The notes: a model not told the origin generated them from the letters alone. A stretch of DNA of 64,000 bases from Arcobacter sp. F2176 (GCF_004116465.1 NZ_PDJV01000012.1:1-64000); one strand, 5' to 3'. Positions 1 to 10,354 are shown, numbered from the stretch's first letter. Translations and numbers: made by a program.

Positions 1-115
1 GTTGGTGATTATTGAGAAGTGGAAATACCCGGCTCCATTCCGAACCCGGAAGTCAAGCACTTCATCGCTGATAATACTGCAGGGTCCCCTTGTGGAAACG
101 TAAGTCGTCGCCAAC
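1..115 (+). rRNA. rrf: 5S ribosomal RNA (5' edge at window start)
   Basis: The first bases GTTGGTG pair with CGCCAAC near position 115, closing the terminal helix of a 5S rRNA. The internal stretch ATTCCGAACCCGGAAGTCAAG is the typical 5S loop region. The length of about 115 nt fits. A base or two of the 5' end may lie before the window. This is the last gene of an rRNA operon that extends to the left. Confidence 0.93.
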
Positions 116-130
116 TCTTGAGTTTTTTTA

Positions 131-180
131 AAGCTTAGTTCTATTTAGACTTTTTAGTCTTTTTAGCACTGAGCTTTTTT
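131..180 (+). terminator. rho-independent terminator of the rRNA operon
   Basis: AAGCTTAGT (131-139) pairs with ACTGAGCTT (168-176), with one G-T wobble, and a run of T follows. A nested hairpin AGACT/AGTCT (147-160) lies inside. Its position right after the 5S gene fits an operon terminator. Confidence 0.75.
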
Positions 181-326
181 TTAGCCCTTTTTTTACTGAA
201 TATTATAATATTATTCCCTTAACTAGAATTTATTCTTTACTCTCAGGTGTCAATATTATTCAATATTCACTATTACCTGTAGCAGGATTTATTCCCTTCG
301 GTCAGGCATAATTATTCATTATTATA

Positions 327-402
327 GCTCGCATAGCTCCAACGGTAGAGCAATTGCATGGTAAGCAAGAGGTTGTAGGTTCGATTCCCACTGTGAGCAC
401 CA
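327..402 (+). tRNA. tRNA-Thr (anticodon GGT)
   Basis: Acceptor arms GCTCGCA and TGTGAGC pair with one G-T wobble, and ACCA is encoded at 399-402. The D arm has GCTC/GAGC. The loop ATGGTAA places GGT as the anticodon. The T loop is TTCGATT. Two pairs are imperfect: the first anticodon-stem pair (A-G) and one T-stem pair (A-C). A second Thr tRNA (TGT) lies at 17114. Confidence 0.85.
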
Positions 403-430
403 CTTTGTTCTTTTCCTAGTTTTAGATATG

Positions 431-661
431 TTAAATTTCTATATATTTTTTACCATTAAATGAAACAATTAAATCGAGTCTTATTTTTTGTTTATTATTT
501 AAGAGTAAATACTCTTTCCCTTTAATTACTACTAATGCGTTAACCAATCCTTTTACCGTTAATATATCTTCTTGATTAAAGTAAACAATAGTAGATGGTA
601 TTTTTCTTTGTATTGCTATATCTAGTTGATCAAAAAACTCACATGAAATTGGATTATACAT
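431..661 (-). CDS. Rof/YaeO-like Rho-binding antiterminator
   Basis: A 76-residue protein with the layout of E. coli Rof (YaeO), which binds Rho and inhibits termination. Visible parallels are PISCEFFDQLDIAI near the N-terminus (Rof has PINCDDYDNLELA), a central strand set ending KGKEYLLL, and a C-terminal IRLDLIVSF (Rof: LRLDKITSF). It sits last in a minus-strand run after ftsI, a cyclophilin gene and a membrane protein gene, 12 bases downstream of the latter. The family call comes from motif memory only; the Rho-related role is inferred from the family. Confidence 0.65.
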   Translation of the reverse strand: MYNPISCEFFDQLDIAIQRKIPSTIVYFNQEDILTVKGLVNALVVIKGKEYLLLNNKQKIRLDLIVSFNGKKYIEI

Positions 662-673
662 AATTCGCCTTTT

Positions 674-1135
674 TTAAATAAAATATTGAGAAATATTTAT
701 AGCATACCAAATAATAGAGAAGTTAAATAAAAAAATAAACATAGAAGATGCTCTTGAAATGATTTTTTCTTTTTTAGTTCTTTGTCTTCCATGTGCTTTT
801 AATGAAATGTACATATGGATTGCTGTTGCAAGAACTACTAAAAAGACTATGAAAATCTTTCTATATAATAATATCCCAAATTGAGAGTTTCTGAATGATT
901 CATCAAGTATTATGGAATAAAGATTATGTTGATTTAATAAAAGAAATCCAGTTATTAAAAGTAGGCTTATCCAAATTAATTGAAAATAACCATAAAACGG
1001 CCCTATATGAGAGTAAATTATATTTTGTGTTTTTTTATCTTTAAAATATATGCCCATACCAAAAAGTAATAATCCTCCACCAACCCATGCGGTGGCGGAG
1101 AGTAGATGAATAAATAATATTATATTAGTTATCAT
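674..1135 (-). CDS. small integral membrane protein, CopD-like
   Basis: Function not established. About four hydrophobic helices can be seen. The first contains [14 protein letters not shown], which recalls the first helix of CopD/DUF-type membrane proteins that carry a conserved His and Trp. The start chosen is the ATG at 1135, giving 153 residues. An upstream in-frame ATG at 1165 would lengthen the overlap with the cyclophilin gene. Even so, the start overlaps the end of that gene by 11 bases, so the two are probably translationally coupled. Confidence 0.6.
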   Translation of the reverse strand: MITNIILFIHLLSATAWVGGGLLLFGMGIYFKDKKTQNIIYSHIGPFYGYFQLIWISLLLITGFLLLNQHNLYSIILDESFRNSQFGILLYRKIFIVFLVVLATAIHMYISLKAHGRQRTKKEKIISRASSMFIFLFNFSIIWYAINISQYFI

Positions 1136-1640
1136 CTTTTGATGGTAAAATTTTAATTGAAACAATTTTATCTTTTTGATTAATCGAATCTAATGTTTGG
1201 AAACTTTCAGAATCATTTTCTTCAATTCCGCCAAAAACTGTATGCCCACCATCTAAATGTGGACAAGGAACAAAACAAATAAAGAATTGACTTCCCCCAG
1301 TATTTCGCCCTGCGTGTGCCATTGATAATGTTCCTCTTTTGTGAACATGATTAGATGCATCTGTTTCACAAGGAATTGACCAACCTGGTCCTCCCATTCC
1401 AGAACCATCTGGACATCCACCTTGTGCCATAAATCCAGGAATTACTCTATGAAAAATTAATCCATTATAAAATCCATCATTTGCAAGTGTTGCAAAGTTT
1501 GATACGGCAATTGGAGTTGATTCTGGAAATAACTTAGTCCAAATTACACCTTTATCTGTTGTAAATTTTGCATATTGAAATTTTTCTAACTCTTCTTTTG
1601 GTAAATCATATTTTTTTAGCTCTTTTTTTGATCCAAACAT
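1125..1640 (-). CDS. peptidyl-prolyl cis-trans isomerase, cyclophilin type
   Basis: A 171-residue cyclophilin that catalyses cis-trans isomerisation of Xaa-Pro bonds. Diagnostic stretches are [33 protein letters not shown] and LDGGHTVFG. The catalytic Arg and the QFFI binding-pocket residues are present. There is no signal peptide, so it is probably cytoplasmic. It lies 60 bases downstream of ftsI on the same strand and may share its transcript. Confidence 0.93.
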   Translation of the reverse strand: MFGSKKELKKYDLPKEELEKFQYAKFTTDKGVIWTKLFPESTPIAVSNFATLANDGFYNGLIFHRVIPGFMAQGGCPDGSGMGGPGWSIPCETDASNHVHKRGTLSMAHAGRNTGGSQFFICFVPCPHLDGGHTVFGGIEENDSESFQTLDSINQKDKIVSIKILPSKDDN

Positions 1641-1700
1641 TTTTATCCTTTAAAATTTATGGAATTATATCAATATTCTGTATTAAATAGATTAAATTTC

Positions 1701-3560
1701 TTAGTTATCTGTACTCTTAGTTAAATAATTAAGTTTTATAAGATTATTAACAACTTCTTTGAAAACAGGAACAGCTGACCATGAAGCATAATGATAATAC
1801 CAATATCTTCCTGTTGATATTGGATTTATTACTGTTACACCTATAGTGTATTTTTTATTTTTATCATTTGCAAAACCAAAAAAAGATGAAATATATATGT
1901 TTTGATATTTTCCATGTCTTGCAATTTGAGCAGTTCCTGTTTTCCCTCCAACTTCAATGCCTTCTATTTGAGCATTAACTCCTGTGCCTTTTGTTATTGT
2001 TTTTATAAGTAGTCTTTTTATTTCATTAGCTGTTTTTTTAGATATAACTCTTTTTTGTGTATCATCAGCTAAGCTTACTTTTTTGTCATTTACTGATAAA
2101 CTTTGAACAATCTTTGGTGTTACAATTATTCCATTATTATTGAATGCTGAATATGCTTTAATCATTTGCATAAAAGTACCTGTCATACCTTGTCCATATG
2201 AAATAGTTGCTTTAAAGACATTGTCTTCACCTTTATCTTCACCAGCTGAAAATTGCCTTACACTTGGCATAACTCCAACTTTCTCATATGGTAAGTCTAT
2301 TTGAGTTTTTTCTGTTATTCCAAAACTTTTAAGCCCTTCATACATCTCTTTTCCACTTAGTCTTTGAGCTAATTGTAAAGTTCCTATATTACTAGAATAA
2401 ATAAATATATCATCAACAGTTAAATAATGTTTTGTAAATTCATGGTCATCCCCAATTATATATCTACCAAGTTTATATTTTCCCCTTGGATATTCACCTT
2501 TTGAGTTTAATTTACCGTTATTATATGCGTTAAACAGTTCATCTTTTTTGATTCTATTTTTATCCATAACTAGTGAAATAGAAACAGGTTTTATGATTGA
2601 ACCTGGTTCAAATAAAAATTCAATGGCACTTACATCTAAGTATGGGATATCAGTTTGTCTAATTAATCCTGGATTAAATCTATTTGATGAGGCTAAAGCT
2701 TTTATTTTACCTGTATCACTTTCCATTACTGAAACAATAATTTCATCTGCACTTAATTTTGTTTTATATTGGTCAATCATTAGTTCAAGGTTTTTTTGAA
2801 GTCTAAGTGGAATATTTAAAATTAAATCTGCACCATCAACTCTATTTTGTACAATTGAGTTTTTGTTAAAAGAAATATATGAAAGTACATCTCTTGTGCC
2901 TTCTAGTTTTCCATCTTTAGTATTATTTAATATATTGTTATAACTTTTTTCTAAACCTTTAATCCCATTTACTTTTGTTTTTCCATTATCACTTTCATAT
3001 TTTCTTATATATCCAATAACAGGAGTTAAAGTATCATCATATGAGTATAATCGCTTTTCTCCACTTTCATTTATATTTAGCCCCCTTAATATTTTGTTAT
3101 CATTGATTTCTATTGATTTGAAAACATTTAAATGTCTTAGTTTAAATCCTAGTTCTTTTAGATTTTTTGCAGTTTTTGAATCAATGTTATATGAAAGAAC
3201 AATTGAACCAGGATTTTTAAGTGAGTTACTTATCTTTTCATAAATTTTAGCTTCAGGTATATCACTATAAATTGAAAAAAGTTTAACAAATAAATCAATT
3301 TTTTTAATATCTAAAAATCTAGTATCTATAGTTGCTTTGTATAATTTTAAAGAAGAAGCAATTTTAAAATTGTCTTCACTTAAAATATTTCCCCTTATTG
3401 CAAGTTCTGTTTTACTGCTCTCTAAATTGGGCAGCCTTCTTTTATCCGTAATTGTAACGAAGACATTTGACAGTAGAAGTATTAAGCTTAAGAAAATAAA
3501 AATAAGTATAATAAAAATTTTTTTAATTCTAGTAATTTTGTTTATGTTTTTTGAAGACAT
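1701..3560 (-). CDS. ftsI: division-specific peptidoglycan transpeptidase (PBP2/FtsI)
   Basis: Class B penicillin-binding protein of 619 residues that cross-links septal peptidoglycan. A single membrane anchor lies at about residues 13-35. A dimerisation domain follows, then the transpeptidase with its three motifs: SIIK (Ser321, Lys324), SSN (Ser389 to Asn391) and KTG (Lys540). It is divergent from ftsW, with 28 bases between the two start codons. FtsI and FtsW act as a transpeptidase-polymerase pair, so a shared control region makes sense. Confidence 0.95.
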   Translation of the reverse strand: MSSKNINKITRIKKIFIILIFIFLSLILLLSNVFVTITDKRRLPNLESSKTELAIRGNILSEDNFKIASSLKLYKATIDTRFLDIKKIDLFVKLFSIYSDIPEAKIYEKISNSLKNPGSIVLSYNIDSKTAKNLKELGFKLRHLNVFKSIEINDNKILRGLNINESGEKRLYSYDDTLTPVIGYIRKYESDNGKTKVNGIKGLEKSYNNILNNTKDGKLEGTRDVLSYISFNKNSIVQNRVDGADLILNIPLRLQKNLELMIDQYKTKLSADEIIVSVMESDTGKIKALASSNRFNPGLIRQTDIPYLDVSAIEFLFEPGSIIKPVSISLVMDKNRIKKDELFNAYNNGKLNSKGEYPRGKYKLGRYIIGDDHEFTKHYLTVDDIFIYSSNIGTLQLAQRLSGKEMYEGLKSFGITEKTQIDLPYEKVGVMPSVRQFSAGEDKGEDNVFKATISYGQGMTGTFMQMIKAYSAFNNNGIIVTPKIVQSLSVNDKKVSLADDTQKRVISKKTANEIKRLLIKTITKGTGVNAQIEGIEVGGKTGTAQIARHGKYQNIYISSFFGFANDKNKKYTIGVTVINPISTGRYWYYHYASWSAVPVFKEVVNNLIKLNYLTKSTDN

Positions 3561-3575
3561 CTTTATCCATATTAG

Positions 3576-3583
3576 ATTATAAT
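3576..3583. promoter_or_regulatory. shared palindromic -10 element between ftsI and ftsW
   Basis: ATTATAAT reads the same on both strands and gives a TATAAT -10 hexamer in each direction. It lies in the 28-bp gap between the divergent ftsI and ftsW start codons. The leftward hexamer is about 15 bases from the ftsI ATG. The rightward hexamer ends only 5 bases before the ftsW ATG, so that transcript would be essentially leaderless. This is a sequence-based prediction. Confidence 0.5.
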
Positions 3584-3588
3584 GTGAA

Positions 3589-4806
3589 ATGAATTTTATC
3601 CAAAAAATGTTTAAATCAAATCAGAACTTTTCACAGCCAGACTATTTGCTGTTTATATTGTCCTCTTTATTAGTAATTGTTAGTATAATTTTTTCATACT
3701 CATTGAGTGTATATACTGTTGTATTTTATGAATATTCTCAATATCACTTCTTTGAAAGACAGCTATTAGTGGGAATTTTATCAATATTTTTAATGTGGGG
3801 AATCTCATTTTTTAATCCTGATTTTATTATAGGAAAAGTAGGAATGTTTTTATTTATACTTTTTTTAATATTGATGATTGCAATGCCATTTTTACCGGCT
3901 TCTTTAGTAACAAGTTCTGGAGGAGCAAATAGATGGATTAGACTTCCTGGTCTTTCTTTATCTCCTGTTGAGTTTTTTAAAATAGGGTTTATCTATTTTT
4001 TAGCTTGGTCATTTCATAGAAGAGTTATGGATAAGCCTAAGAAAATGGGTTTAAAAGAAGAAACAATATTACTATTACCATATTTTGTAGCTTTTTTACT
4101 TGTAGTTTTTTTAGTAGCTTTTTTGCAAAAAGATTTGGGACAAGTTGTATTATTAGGTTTAATTTTAGTTATTTTATTGATTTTTGCAAATAGAAGTTTT
4201 AAAATCTTTTTAGCTTTAGGCTTTTTAATTGTAATAGGATTTGTATCTCTAATTTTAGCTGCTCCACACAGGGTACAAAGAATATATTCTTGGTGGGCAT
4301 TAAATCAAGATAAAATATTGTCAATACTTCCAAAATGGGCTGATGACCATCTTAGAATAGAAGAGTTACCTGAGCCTTATCAAGTTTCTCACTCATTAAA
4401 TGCTATTCACAATGGTGGTTTTTTTGGTACAGGTTTAGGGCAAGGTAATTTAAAATTGGGATTTTTATCAGAAGTTCACACTGACTTTATTTTAGCTGGA
4501 ATCACAGAAGAAGCTGGTTTTCTAGGTTTATTTATTGTAAGTGCTATTATGTATGTGATTGTTTGGAGAATATTTAGAATAAGTAAAAGAGTAGAAAATC
4601 CTATTTATCATCTATTTACTTTAGGCTTAGGATTAATGATTATTATTGCTTTTTTAATTAATTCATATGGAATATCAGGAATGATTCCTATAAAAGGAAT
4701 TGCTGTGCCTTTTTTGAGTTATGGTGGTTCGTCTATGCTTAGTCTTGGAATATCCATAGGCTTAATTTTATCAATAAGCAAATTAGCAAAAGAAGAGAGA
4801 AAATAA
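3589..4806 (+). CDS. ftsW: septal peptidoglycan polymerase FtsW (SEDS family)
   Basis: A 405-residue SEDS protein with about ten membrane helices. It polymerises lipid II at the septum together with FtsI. Family features are GGANRWIRLPGLSLSPVEFFK, QKDLGQ, HTDFILAGITEE, and a C-terminal PFLSYGGSSM. The pairing with murG (2 bases downstream) and divergent ftsI supports FtsW rather than RodA. No clear Shine-Dalgarno sequence precedes the ATG; see the shared -10 element. Confidence 0.92.
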   Translation: MNFIQKMFKSNQNFSQPDYLLFILSSLLVIVSIIFSYSLSVYTVVFYEYSQYHFFERQLLVGILSIFLMWGISFFNPDFIIGKVGMFLFILFLILMIAMPFLPASLVTSSGGANRWIRLPGLSLSPVEFFKIGFIYFLAWSFHRRVMDKPKKMGLKEETILLLPYFVAFLLVVFLVAFLQKDLGQVVLLGLILVILLIFANRSFKIFLALGFLIVIGFVSLILAAPHRVQRIYSWWALNQDKILSILPKWADDHLRIEELPEPYQVSHSLNAIHNGGFFGTGLGQGNLKLGFLSEVHTDFILAGITEEAGFLGLFIVSAIMYVIVWRIFRISKRVENPIYHLFTLGLGLMIIIAFLINSYGISGMIPIKGIAVPFLSYGGSSMLSLGISIGLILSISKLAKEERK

Positions 4807-4808
4807 GT

Positions 4809-5843
4809 ATGAGTGGAAAAACTGTAATCACTGGTGGAGGGACTGGTGGTCATTTAAAAGTTGCAAAAGCATTTATTGATGAATTAGCTATTAATAGAAA
4901 AAATAAGCCTATTTTTATAGGATCTTTAAATGGACAAGATAAAAAATGGTTTAGTGATTATAAGAATGTAGAGATGGCATATTTCTTAAATACTAGAGGT
5001 GTAGTTAATAAAGGCTTATTTGGAAAAGTTAAAGCCCTAGGACAAATTCTATTTCAAACATTTAAGTGTTGTGTTTATTTTATAAAAAATGATGTAAAGA
5101 GTGTGATTAGTGTAGGTGGTTTTTCTGCTGCACCTGCAACTTTTGCTTCAATACTAATTCCCTCTTGCAAATTATATATACATGAACAAAACTCTTATAT
5201 GGGTAGATTGAATAAGCTTACTGCAAAATTTGCAGTTGAAGTTTTTTCTTCATATTTAGAAAATTCTAAAATAAAAGATTATCCAGTAAGTGCTGAATTC
5301 TTTTTAAACTCTAGAATAAGAACAAAAGTAAAAAAAATAATCTTTTTAGGTGGTTCACAAGGTGCAGTTGCCCTTAATAGTTTTGCAATAAGTGTTGCAA
5401 AAGATTTAGATGATATGGGAATTAAAATTATTCATCAAACTGGTGATAGAGATTTTTCAAGAGTTAAAAGTGAATATGAAAAATTGGGTTTAGATGTAGA
5501 TGTTTTTGATTTTACAAATGAGTTAATTGATAAAATGAAAGAAGCAGATTTTGCAATAAGTAGATCTGGTGCTTCAACACTATGGGAGTTAGTAGCAAAT
5601 GGTTTACCTACACTTTTTGTTCCTTTTCCTTTTGCGGCACAAGATCATCAATATGGAAATGCAAAGTTTTTAAAAGAGAAAAAACTTGCATTTTTAGTTA
5701 GGGAAAAAGATTTAAATAAAGACATCTTATTTGAAGCGATTAATAGCGATATAAAATCTATATCTGAAAATCTATCAACATTGATTTCAAATGATGCAAT
5801 TAAAAAAATAATAGATTTTATATTAAGTGAAAATCAAAAGTAA
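4809..5843 (+). CDS. murG: UDP-GlcNAc transferase forming lipid II (MurG)
   Basis: A 344-residue GT-B glycosyltransferase that adds GlcNAc to lipid I. The N-terminal GGGTGGH motif is at about residues 8-14. [19 protein letters not shown] and [11 protein letters not shown] mark the acceptor and donor sites. It follows ftsW by 2 bases, so the two form an operon. Its last 21 bases overlap the convergent uppP gene. Confidence 0.95.
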   Translation: MSGKTVITGGGTGGHLKVAKAFIDELAINRKNKPIFIGSLNGQDKKWFSDYKNVEMAYFLNTRGVVNKGLFGKVKALGQILFQTFKCCVYFIKNDVKSVISVGGFSAAPATFASILIPSCKLYIHEQNSYMGRLNKLTAKFAVEVFSSYLENSKIKDYPVSAEFFLNSRIRTKVKKIIFLGGSQGAVALNSFAISVAKDLDDMGIKIIHQTGDRDFSRVKSEYEKLGLDVDVFDFTNELIDKMKEADFAISRSGASTLWELVANGLPTLFVPFPFAAQDHQYGNAKFLKEKKLAFLVREKDLNKDILFEAINSDIKSISENLSTLISNDAIKKIIDFILSENQK

Positions 5844-6590
5844 AATTACACCAAATATAATTCTATAAATACCAAAAGCTACAAAAGTAAAGTTTTGTAA
5901 AAATTTTAAAAACAATTTAATAGTTAAAAAAGCCACAAAAAAAGCTACAACAAAACCAATAGCTAAAACTATAAAATTAGCATCAGTAAAATCTTTATAG
6001 TGTTTTAATAAATCATACCCAGTAGTTGCACACATAACAGGAAAAGCTAAAAGAAAAGAGAACTCAGCACTAGCTTTCCTATTTAGTCCAACTAACATAG
6101 CTCCAATAATTGTAGAACCCGCTCTTGATGTTCCTGGAATCAGTGCAAAAATTTGTGCAATCCCTATGTATAAAGCTTGTTTATAAGTTACTTGTTCCAC
6201 ATCTGTAATGTGAGATTTTTTTTCATCATAAAATTTTTCTACAATTAAAAATATAATTCCACCTATTATAAACATAATGGCAACAATTTCTATAGAAAAC
6301 ATAGCTTTTACTTGGTGTGAAAATAGAAAACCTACCACACCAATTGGAATAAATGCCAAAATTAATTTCTTCCATAGCTCAATCTTTTTAATTGAAAATT
6401 TATCAGGGTAGTTTAATATTACAGCTAAAATTGCTGCAAATTGGATTATAACTTCGTAAGCTTTGTTTATATTACTTTGTTCCAAACCCAAAAATTCACT
6501 TGCAACAATTAAATGTCCTGTAGAAGAAATAGGCAAAAATTCTGTAAATCCTTCTATTATTCCTAGTATAACTGAATCAATAATTTGCAT
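5823..6590 (-). CDS. uppP: undecaprenyl-diphosphatase (UppP/BacA)
   Basis: A 255-residue polytopic protein that recycles the lipid carrier by removing a phosphate from undecaprenyl diphosphate. The two catalytic signatures are clear: [16 protein letters not shown] near the N-terminus and PGTSRAGST in the middle. It follows mqnA by 9 bases on the minus strand and overlaps the 3' end of murG, another enzyme of the same lipid cycle. Confidence 0.95.
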   Translation of the reverse strand: MQIIDSVILGIIEGFTEFLPISSTGHLIVASEFLGLEQSNINKAYEVIIQFAAILAVILNYPDKFSIKKIELWKKLILAFIPIGVVGFLFSHQVKAMFSIEIVAIMFIIGGIIFLIVEKFYDEKKSHITDVEQVTYKQALYIGIAQIFALIPGTSRAGSTIIGAMLVGLNRKASAEFSFLLAFPVMCATTGYDLLKHYKDFTDANFIVLAIGFVVAFFVAFLTIKLFLKFLQNFTFVAFGIYRIIFGVILLLIFT

Positions 6591-6599
6591 TTTTTGCCT

Positions 6600-7256
6600 T
6601 TATTTTATTTCTTTTGCAAGTTTAAAAAAAAGATTTAAACCTTTTTTTTCTTTTTTTTCAATTTTATAATCGAGTTTTGTAAGGTAAAATTGTATATTTT
6701 TTACCGAGATACCTGTTCTTTGTGAATACTCTTTTAAAATATACTGAGGAATTTTTACTGCTCTTTTATTAAAATTTTTAGTTACTTTTTTTAAATAGTC
6801 TCCATGTTTGTTATAACAAAGTCTTGCAAAAACAAATGGCAAATTATGTTTTTTTGTCCAAAGTTTACCTAAATCTATAAAGTCATCTTTATCATGGCTA
6901 ACATAATATTTTAACGCTTTGTCTCCAATAAGGACTTGGCCTTCACATTGTAGAATTTTTGCTAGTAAATTTGAAGTATTTGATTCATGGTCTTCTTTAT
7001 AATCACCTGGAATTGATAAAACAGAAAGTATTTCTTTTTTCCCTATTATTCCAAAGTCTAGTGATTTTTGACCTTTTGATTTGATTGAAGAAATAAAAGC
7101 TGCATCAACTTTTCTATTTAAAAATTTTTTATTAATATCAGCAGGATATGATTTTTTTGAATTAATAATTGCTTTTAATTTTGCTGGTTTAATATTTTTT
7201 TTAAAATATACATGAAAAGGTAATAAATTTATATAATCGATTTTTGCAAATATCAT
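6600..7256 (-). CDS. mqnA: MqnA-family chorismate dehydratase (futalosine menaquinone pathway)
   Basis: A 218-residue member of the MqnA/MqnD family (periplasmic-binding-protein-like fold). MqnA dehydrates chorismate in the first step of futalosine-dependent menaquinone synthesis, the route used by Campylobacterota. IDYINLLPFHVYF at the N-terminus and DAAFISSIKS match family signatures, and the length is typical for the phylum. MqnD is the alternative, but the N-terminus fits MqnA better. It is transcribed with uppP. Confidence 0.8.
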   Translation of the reverse strand: MIFAKIDYINLLPFHVYFKKNIKPAKLKAIINSKKSYPADINKKFLNRKVDAAFISSIKSKGQKSLDFGIIGKKEILSVLSIPGDYKEDHESNTSNLLAKILQCEGQVLIGDKALKYYVSHDKDDFIDLGKLWTKKHNLPFVFARLCYNKHGDYLKKVTKNFNKRAVKIPQYILKEYSQRTGISVKNIQFYLTKLDYKIEKKEKKGLNLFFKLAKEIK

Positions 7257-7319
7257 TTATTTGTTTTCCTTTAAAATAGTTTTGATATAATAATTAAAAA
7301 TTAGTAAAAAGGAGTTAAA

Positions 7320-7541
7320 GTGGTAACTATAGAATTTTTAGGACCAATTAACAAAAAACCACTCAATTTAGATATAAAAAATTTATCAGAATTAAGTATA
7401 TTTTTAAAAGATGATCAAGATATGGTAAAGTGGCTTGAAAACTGTGCTGTTGCAGTAAATGATATGATGGTTAGTTCAAAAGATGTTGAGTTAAGTAGTG
7501 GAGATAAAGTATCTTTATTACCTCCTGTTTGTGGTGGATGA
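7320..7541 (+). CDS. moaD: molybdopterin synthase small subunit MoaD
   Basis: A 73-residue ubiquitin-like protein ending in VCGG. The C-terminal Gly-Gly becomes a thiocarboxylate that donates sulfur to precursor Z. The start is GTG at 7320, preceded by AAGGAG with good spacing. moaE follows 29 bases downstream, completing molybdopterin synthase. Confidence 0.92.
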   Translation: MVTIEFLGPINKKPLNLDIKNLSELSIFLKDDQDMVKWLENCAVAVNDMMVSSKDVELSSGDKVSLLPPVCGG

Positions 7542-7570
7542 AAAATTTAATGAAAAGTGAATAATAAATA

Positions 7571-8023
7571 ATGAATAATGATAGAAAATTACAACTTTTT
7601 GATGGGGCTTTGCCTGTAGAAAATATTACAAATGCTTGGTACGAAGAGTTTAAAAATTCCAATTATGGTGCAATTATCACTTTTGTGGGAGTTGTAAGGG
7701 ATGAAGATGGTATTGAAGGTTTGTCTTTTGATATTTATGAACCAATTTTAAATAATTGGTTTAACTCTTGGCAAGATAAGGCAAATTCTCAAAATGCAAT
7801 TGTGCTTATGGCACACAGTCGTGGTGATGTTTTAAATCATGAGAGTTCATATATTGCGGCTGTTTGTTCTCCTAAAAGAAGAGTTGCCTTAGAATTAATA
7901 GATGACTTTGTGGAAGATTTTAAAAAATCTGCTCCTATTTGGAAATATGATATTTTGGATGGTAAAAGGGTTTATGCCCAAGATAGAAGTACTAAAATAG
8001 CAGGTTCTGGAATATTGGCATGA
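7571..8023 (+). CDS. moaE: molybdopterin synthase catalytic subunit MoaE
   Basis: A 150-residue MoaE. It converts precursor Z to molybdopterin with MoaD as sulfur donor. Visible family features are GAIITFVGVVRDE near the N-terminus, HSRGDV in the centre and the C-terminal PIWKYDILDG segment that holds the catalytic Lys. It overlaps the following PHP phosphatase gene by four bases (ATGA). Confidence 0.93.
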   Translation: MNNDRKLQLFDGALPVENITNAWYEEFKNSNYGAIITFVGVVRDEDGIEGLSFDIYEPILNNWFNSWQDKANSQNAIVLMAHSRGDVLNHESSYIAAVCSPKRRVALELIDDFVEDFKKSAPIWKYDILDGKRVYAQDRSTKIAGSGILA

Positions 8024-8802
8024 GAGTAGATTTGCATAATCATACAACTCTTTGTAACCATGCAACTGGAACAATGGAAGAGTATGTAAAAAAAGCAATT
8101 GAATTAGGAATTGACGAATTTGGCTTTTCTGAACATGCCCCTATGGACTTTGATGAGGAATATAGACTTAATATTTCTCAAAAAGATTATTATGAAAATG
8201 AAGTTAAAAAACTACAAGATAAGTATAAAAAGCAAATAAAAATTTTATTGGCATATGAAGTTGATTTTATGCAAAATATAAAAATGCTAGATGAAATTTT
8301 AAATGCAAAAGTTGATTATCTTATTGGTTCTGTGCACTTTTTAGATGGTTGGGGTTTTGATAACCCAGAATTTATTGGCAAGTATGAGAATAATGATATT
8401 GATAAAATATGGCAAGATTATTTTGATACAGTTCAAGCTCTTGCAAAATCAAAGTATTTTGATATTGTAGGGCACATTGATTTAATAAAGATTTTTAAGT
8501 ATCTACCTAAAAAAGATATAAAAACAATAGCAAAAGATGCTCTTAAAGAGATAAAGAAATCTAATATGGCAATAGAAGTAAATGCAGCGGGATTAAGAAA
8601 ACCAATAAAAGAAATTTATCCTTCAAAAGATATTTTAGAATTGGTTTATGAACTTGATATTCCTATAACACTTAGTTCTGATGCACATAGTGTTGATCAA
8701 ATAGGTTTTAAGTATGAAGAAGTAATAAGTTATGTAAAATCTTTTGGTTTTACTAAAGTGGCAACATATGAGAAGAGAGAAAGAATGCTGGTTAGTTTTT
8801 AA
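8020..8802 (+). CDS. PHP-family histidinol-phosphatase (HisJ-like)
   Basis: A 260-residue PHP-domain metal phosphoesterase. The metal ligands appear in DLHNHTTLCNH at the N-terminus, FSEHAP, GSVHFLDGW, GHIDLIK and SSDAHS. This layout matches HisJ/HisK histidinol-phosphatases of the histidine pathway. Exact substrate is inferred. It is coupled to moaE by a four-base overlap, although the two pathways are unrelated. Confidence 0.82.
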   Translation: MRVDLHNHTTLCNHATGTMEEYVKKAIELGIDEFGFSEHAPMDFDEEYRLNISQKDYYENEVKKLQDKYKKQIKILLAYEVDFMQNIKMLDEILNAKVDYLIGSVHFLDGWGFDNPEFIGKYENNDIDKIWQDYFDTVQALAKSKYFDIVGHIDLIKIFKYLPKKDIKTIAKDALKEIKKSNMAIEVNAAGLRKPIKEIYPSKDILELVYELDIPITLSSDAHSVDQIGFKYEEVISYVKSFGFTKVATYEKRERMLVSF

Positions 8803-8926
8803 CCAGATGAATTATAAAATATCTTTTAAATAATATAATAAATGTTTATTTTTTATACAAAAATTTGGTAATTTATAAACTTAATTTTGATAAGATATGA
8901 TAAATTAAAATATCAGGAGATTATGT

Positions 8927-10354
8927 ATGGGTAAATTTGTTAACAATACTGAAGAGTTTTTTAAATATTGTGAAGAAAATGAAGTAAAATTTGTAGATTT
9001 TAGATTTACAGACATGAAAGGTATGTGGCATCATGTAACTTATATGATGAGTGCGGTAAATGAAGGTAATTTAACAAATGGTTTACCATTTGATGGTTCA
9101 TCAGTTGATGCATGGCAACCAATTAATAAATCAGATATGCTATTAAAACCAGATGTTGCAACAGCATTTTTAGATCCTTTTACAGCAGATTCAACAATTA
9201 TTGTAATTTGTGATGTTTATGATATTTATAAAGGTGAAATGTACGAAAAATGTCCAAGATCAATTGCTAAAAAAGCATTAACTCATTTAAGTGAGTCTGG
9301 TGTTGGTGATGTTGCTTATTTTGGACCTGAAAATGAATTCTTTATTTTTGATGATGTAAAAATTATAGATAGTATTAATGAGTCTTATTTTAGAGTTGAT
9401 TCAGAAGAGGGTTGTTGGGCAGATTCAAGAGATATTGAAGGTGGAAATACAGGACATAGACCAAGAACTAAAGGTGGATACTTTCCAGTTCAACCAACAG
9501 ATTCAATGGTTGATTTAAGAGCTGAAATGATGCTAGTTTTAGAACAAGTTGGTTTAGAAGTTATTTTAGGACATCATGAAGTTGCTCAAGCACAAGGTGA
9601 AATTGGTATTGTTTTTGGTGACTTAATTGAAGCTGCGGATAATGTTCAAAAATATAAATATGTTTGTAAAATGGTTGCACACTTAAATGGTAAAACTTGT
9701 ACTTTTATGCCAAAACCACTTTACGGTGATAATGGAAATGGTATGCATGTTCATCAATCAATTTGGAAAGAGGGTAAAAACTTATTCTACAAAGAGGGTG
9801 AGTATGGAAATCTTTCTGAAACAGCTAGACATTATGTTGGTGGAATTTTTAAACATGCTAGAGCAGTTGCTGCATTTACTAACCCATCAACTAACTCTTA
9901 CAAAAGATTAATTCCAGGATTTGAAGCTCCTTCAATCTTAACTTACTCTTCTCAAAATAGATCAGCTTCTTGTAGAGTTCCTTATGGAGCAGGTGAAAAA
10001 GCTACTAGAATTGAAATGAGATTTCCAGATTCTACTTCTTGTCCTTATTTAGGATTTGCAGCTATGTTAATGGCTGGACTTGATGGTATTGCTAATAAAG
10101 TTGAACCAATTGGTCCAATGGATGAAGATTTATTTGAAATGCCTTTAGATGAAATTAGAGAGAGAAAAATTCCTCAAATGCCTCATACATTAAGAGGTTC
10201 TTTAGAAGCATTAATTAGAGATAATGATTTCTTAAAACCTGTATTTACTCAAGATATGATAGATACATACCAACACTATAAATTTGAAACTCAAGTTTGG
10301 CCTGATGAAGCTAGACCTACTGCGTTTGAATTCATGAGTACTTATTCTTGTTAA
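8927..10354 (+). CDS. glnA: type I glutamine synthetase
   Basis: A 475-residue GlnA that forms glutamine from glutamate, ammonia and ATP. Signatures are [35 protein letters not shown] and the ATP-site [10 protein letters not shown]. Near residue 400 there is no clear adenylylation loop that I can assign with certainty. The start follows AGGAGATT with good spacing. A strong bidirectional terminator lies just downstream. Confidence 0.96.
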   Translation: MGKFVNNTEEFFKYCEENEVKFVDFRFTDMKGMWHHVTYMMSAVNEGNLTNGLPFDGSSVDAWQPINKSDMLLKPDVATAFLDPFTADSTIIVICDVYDIYKGEMYEKCPRSIAKKALTHLSESGVGDVAYFGPENEFFIFDDVKIIDSINESYFRVDSEEGCWADSRDIEGGNTGHRPRTKGGYFPVQPTDSMVDLRAEMMLVLEQVGLEVILGHHEVAQAQGEIGIVFGDLIEAADNVQKYKYVCKMVAHLNGKTCTFMPKPLYGDNGNGMHVHQSIWKEGKNLFYKEGEYGNLSETARHYVGGIFKHARAVAAFTNPSTNSYKRLIPGFEAPSILTYSSQNRSASCRVPYGAGEKATRIEMRFPDSTSCPYLGFAAMLMAGLDGIANKVEPIGPMDEDLFEMPLDEIRERKIPQMPHTLRGSLEALIRDNDFLKPVFTQDMIDTYQHYKFETQVWPDEARPTAFEFMSTYSC

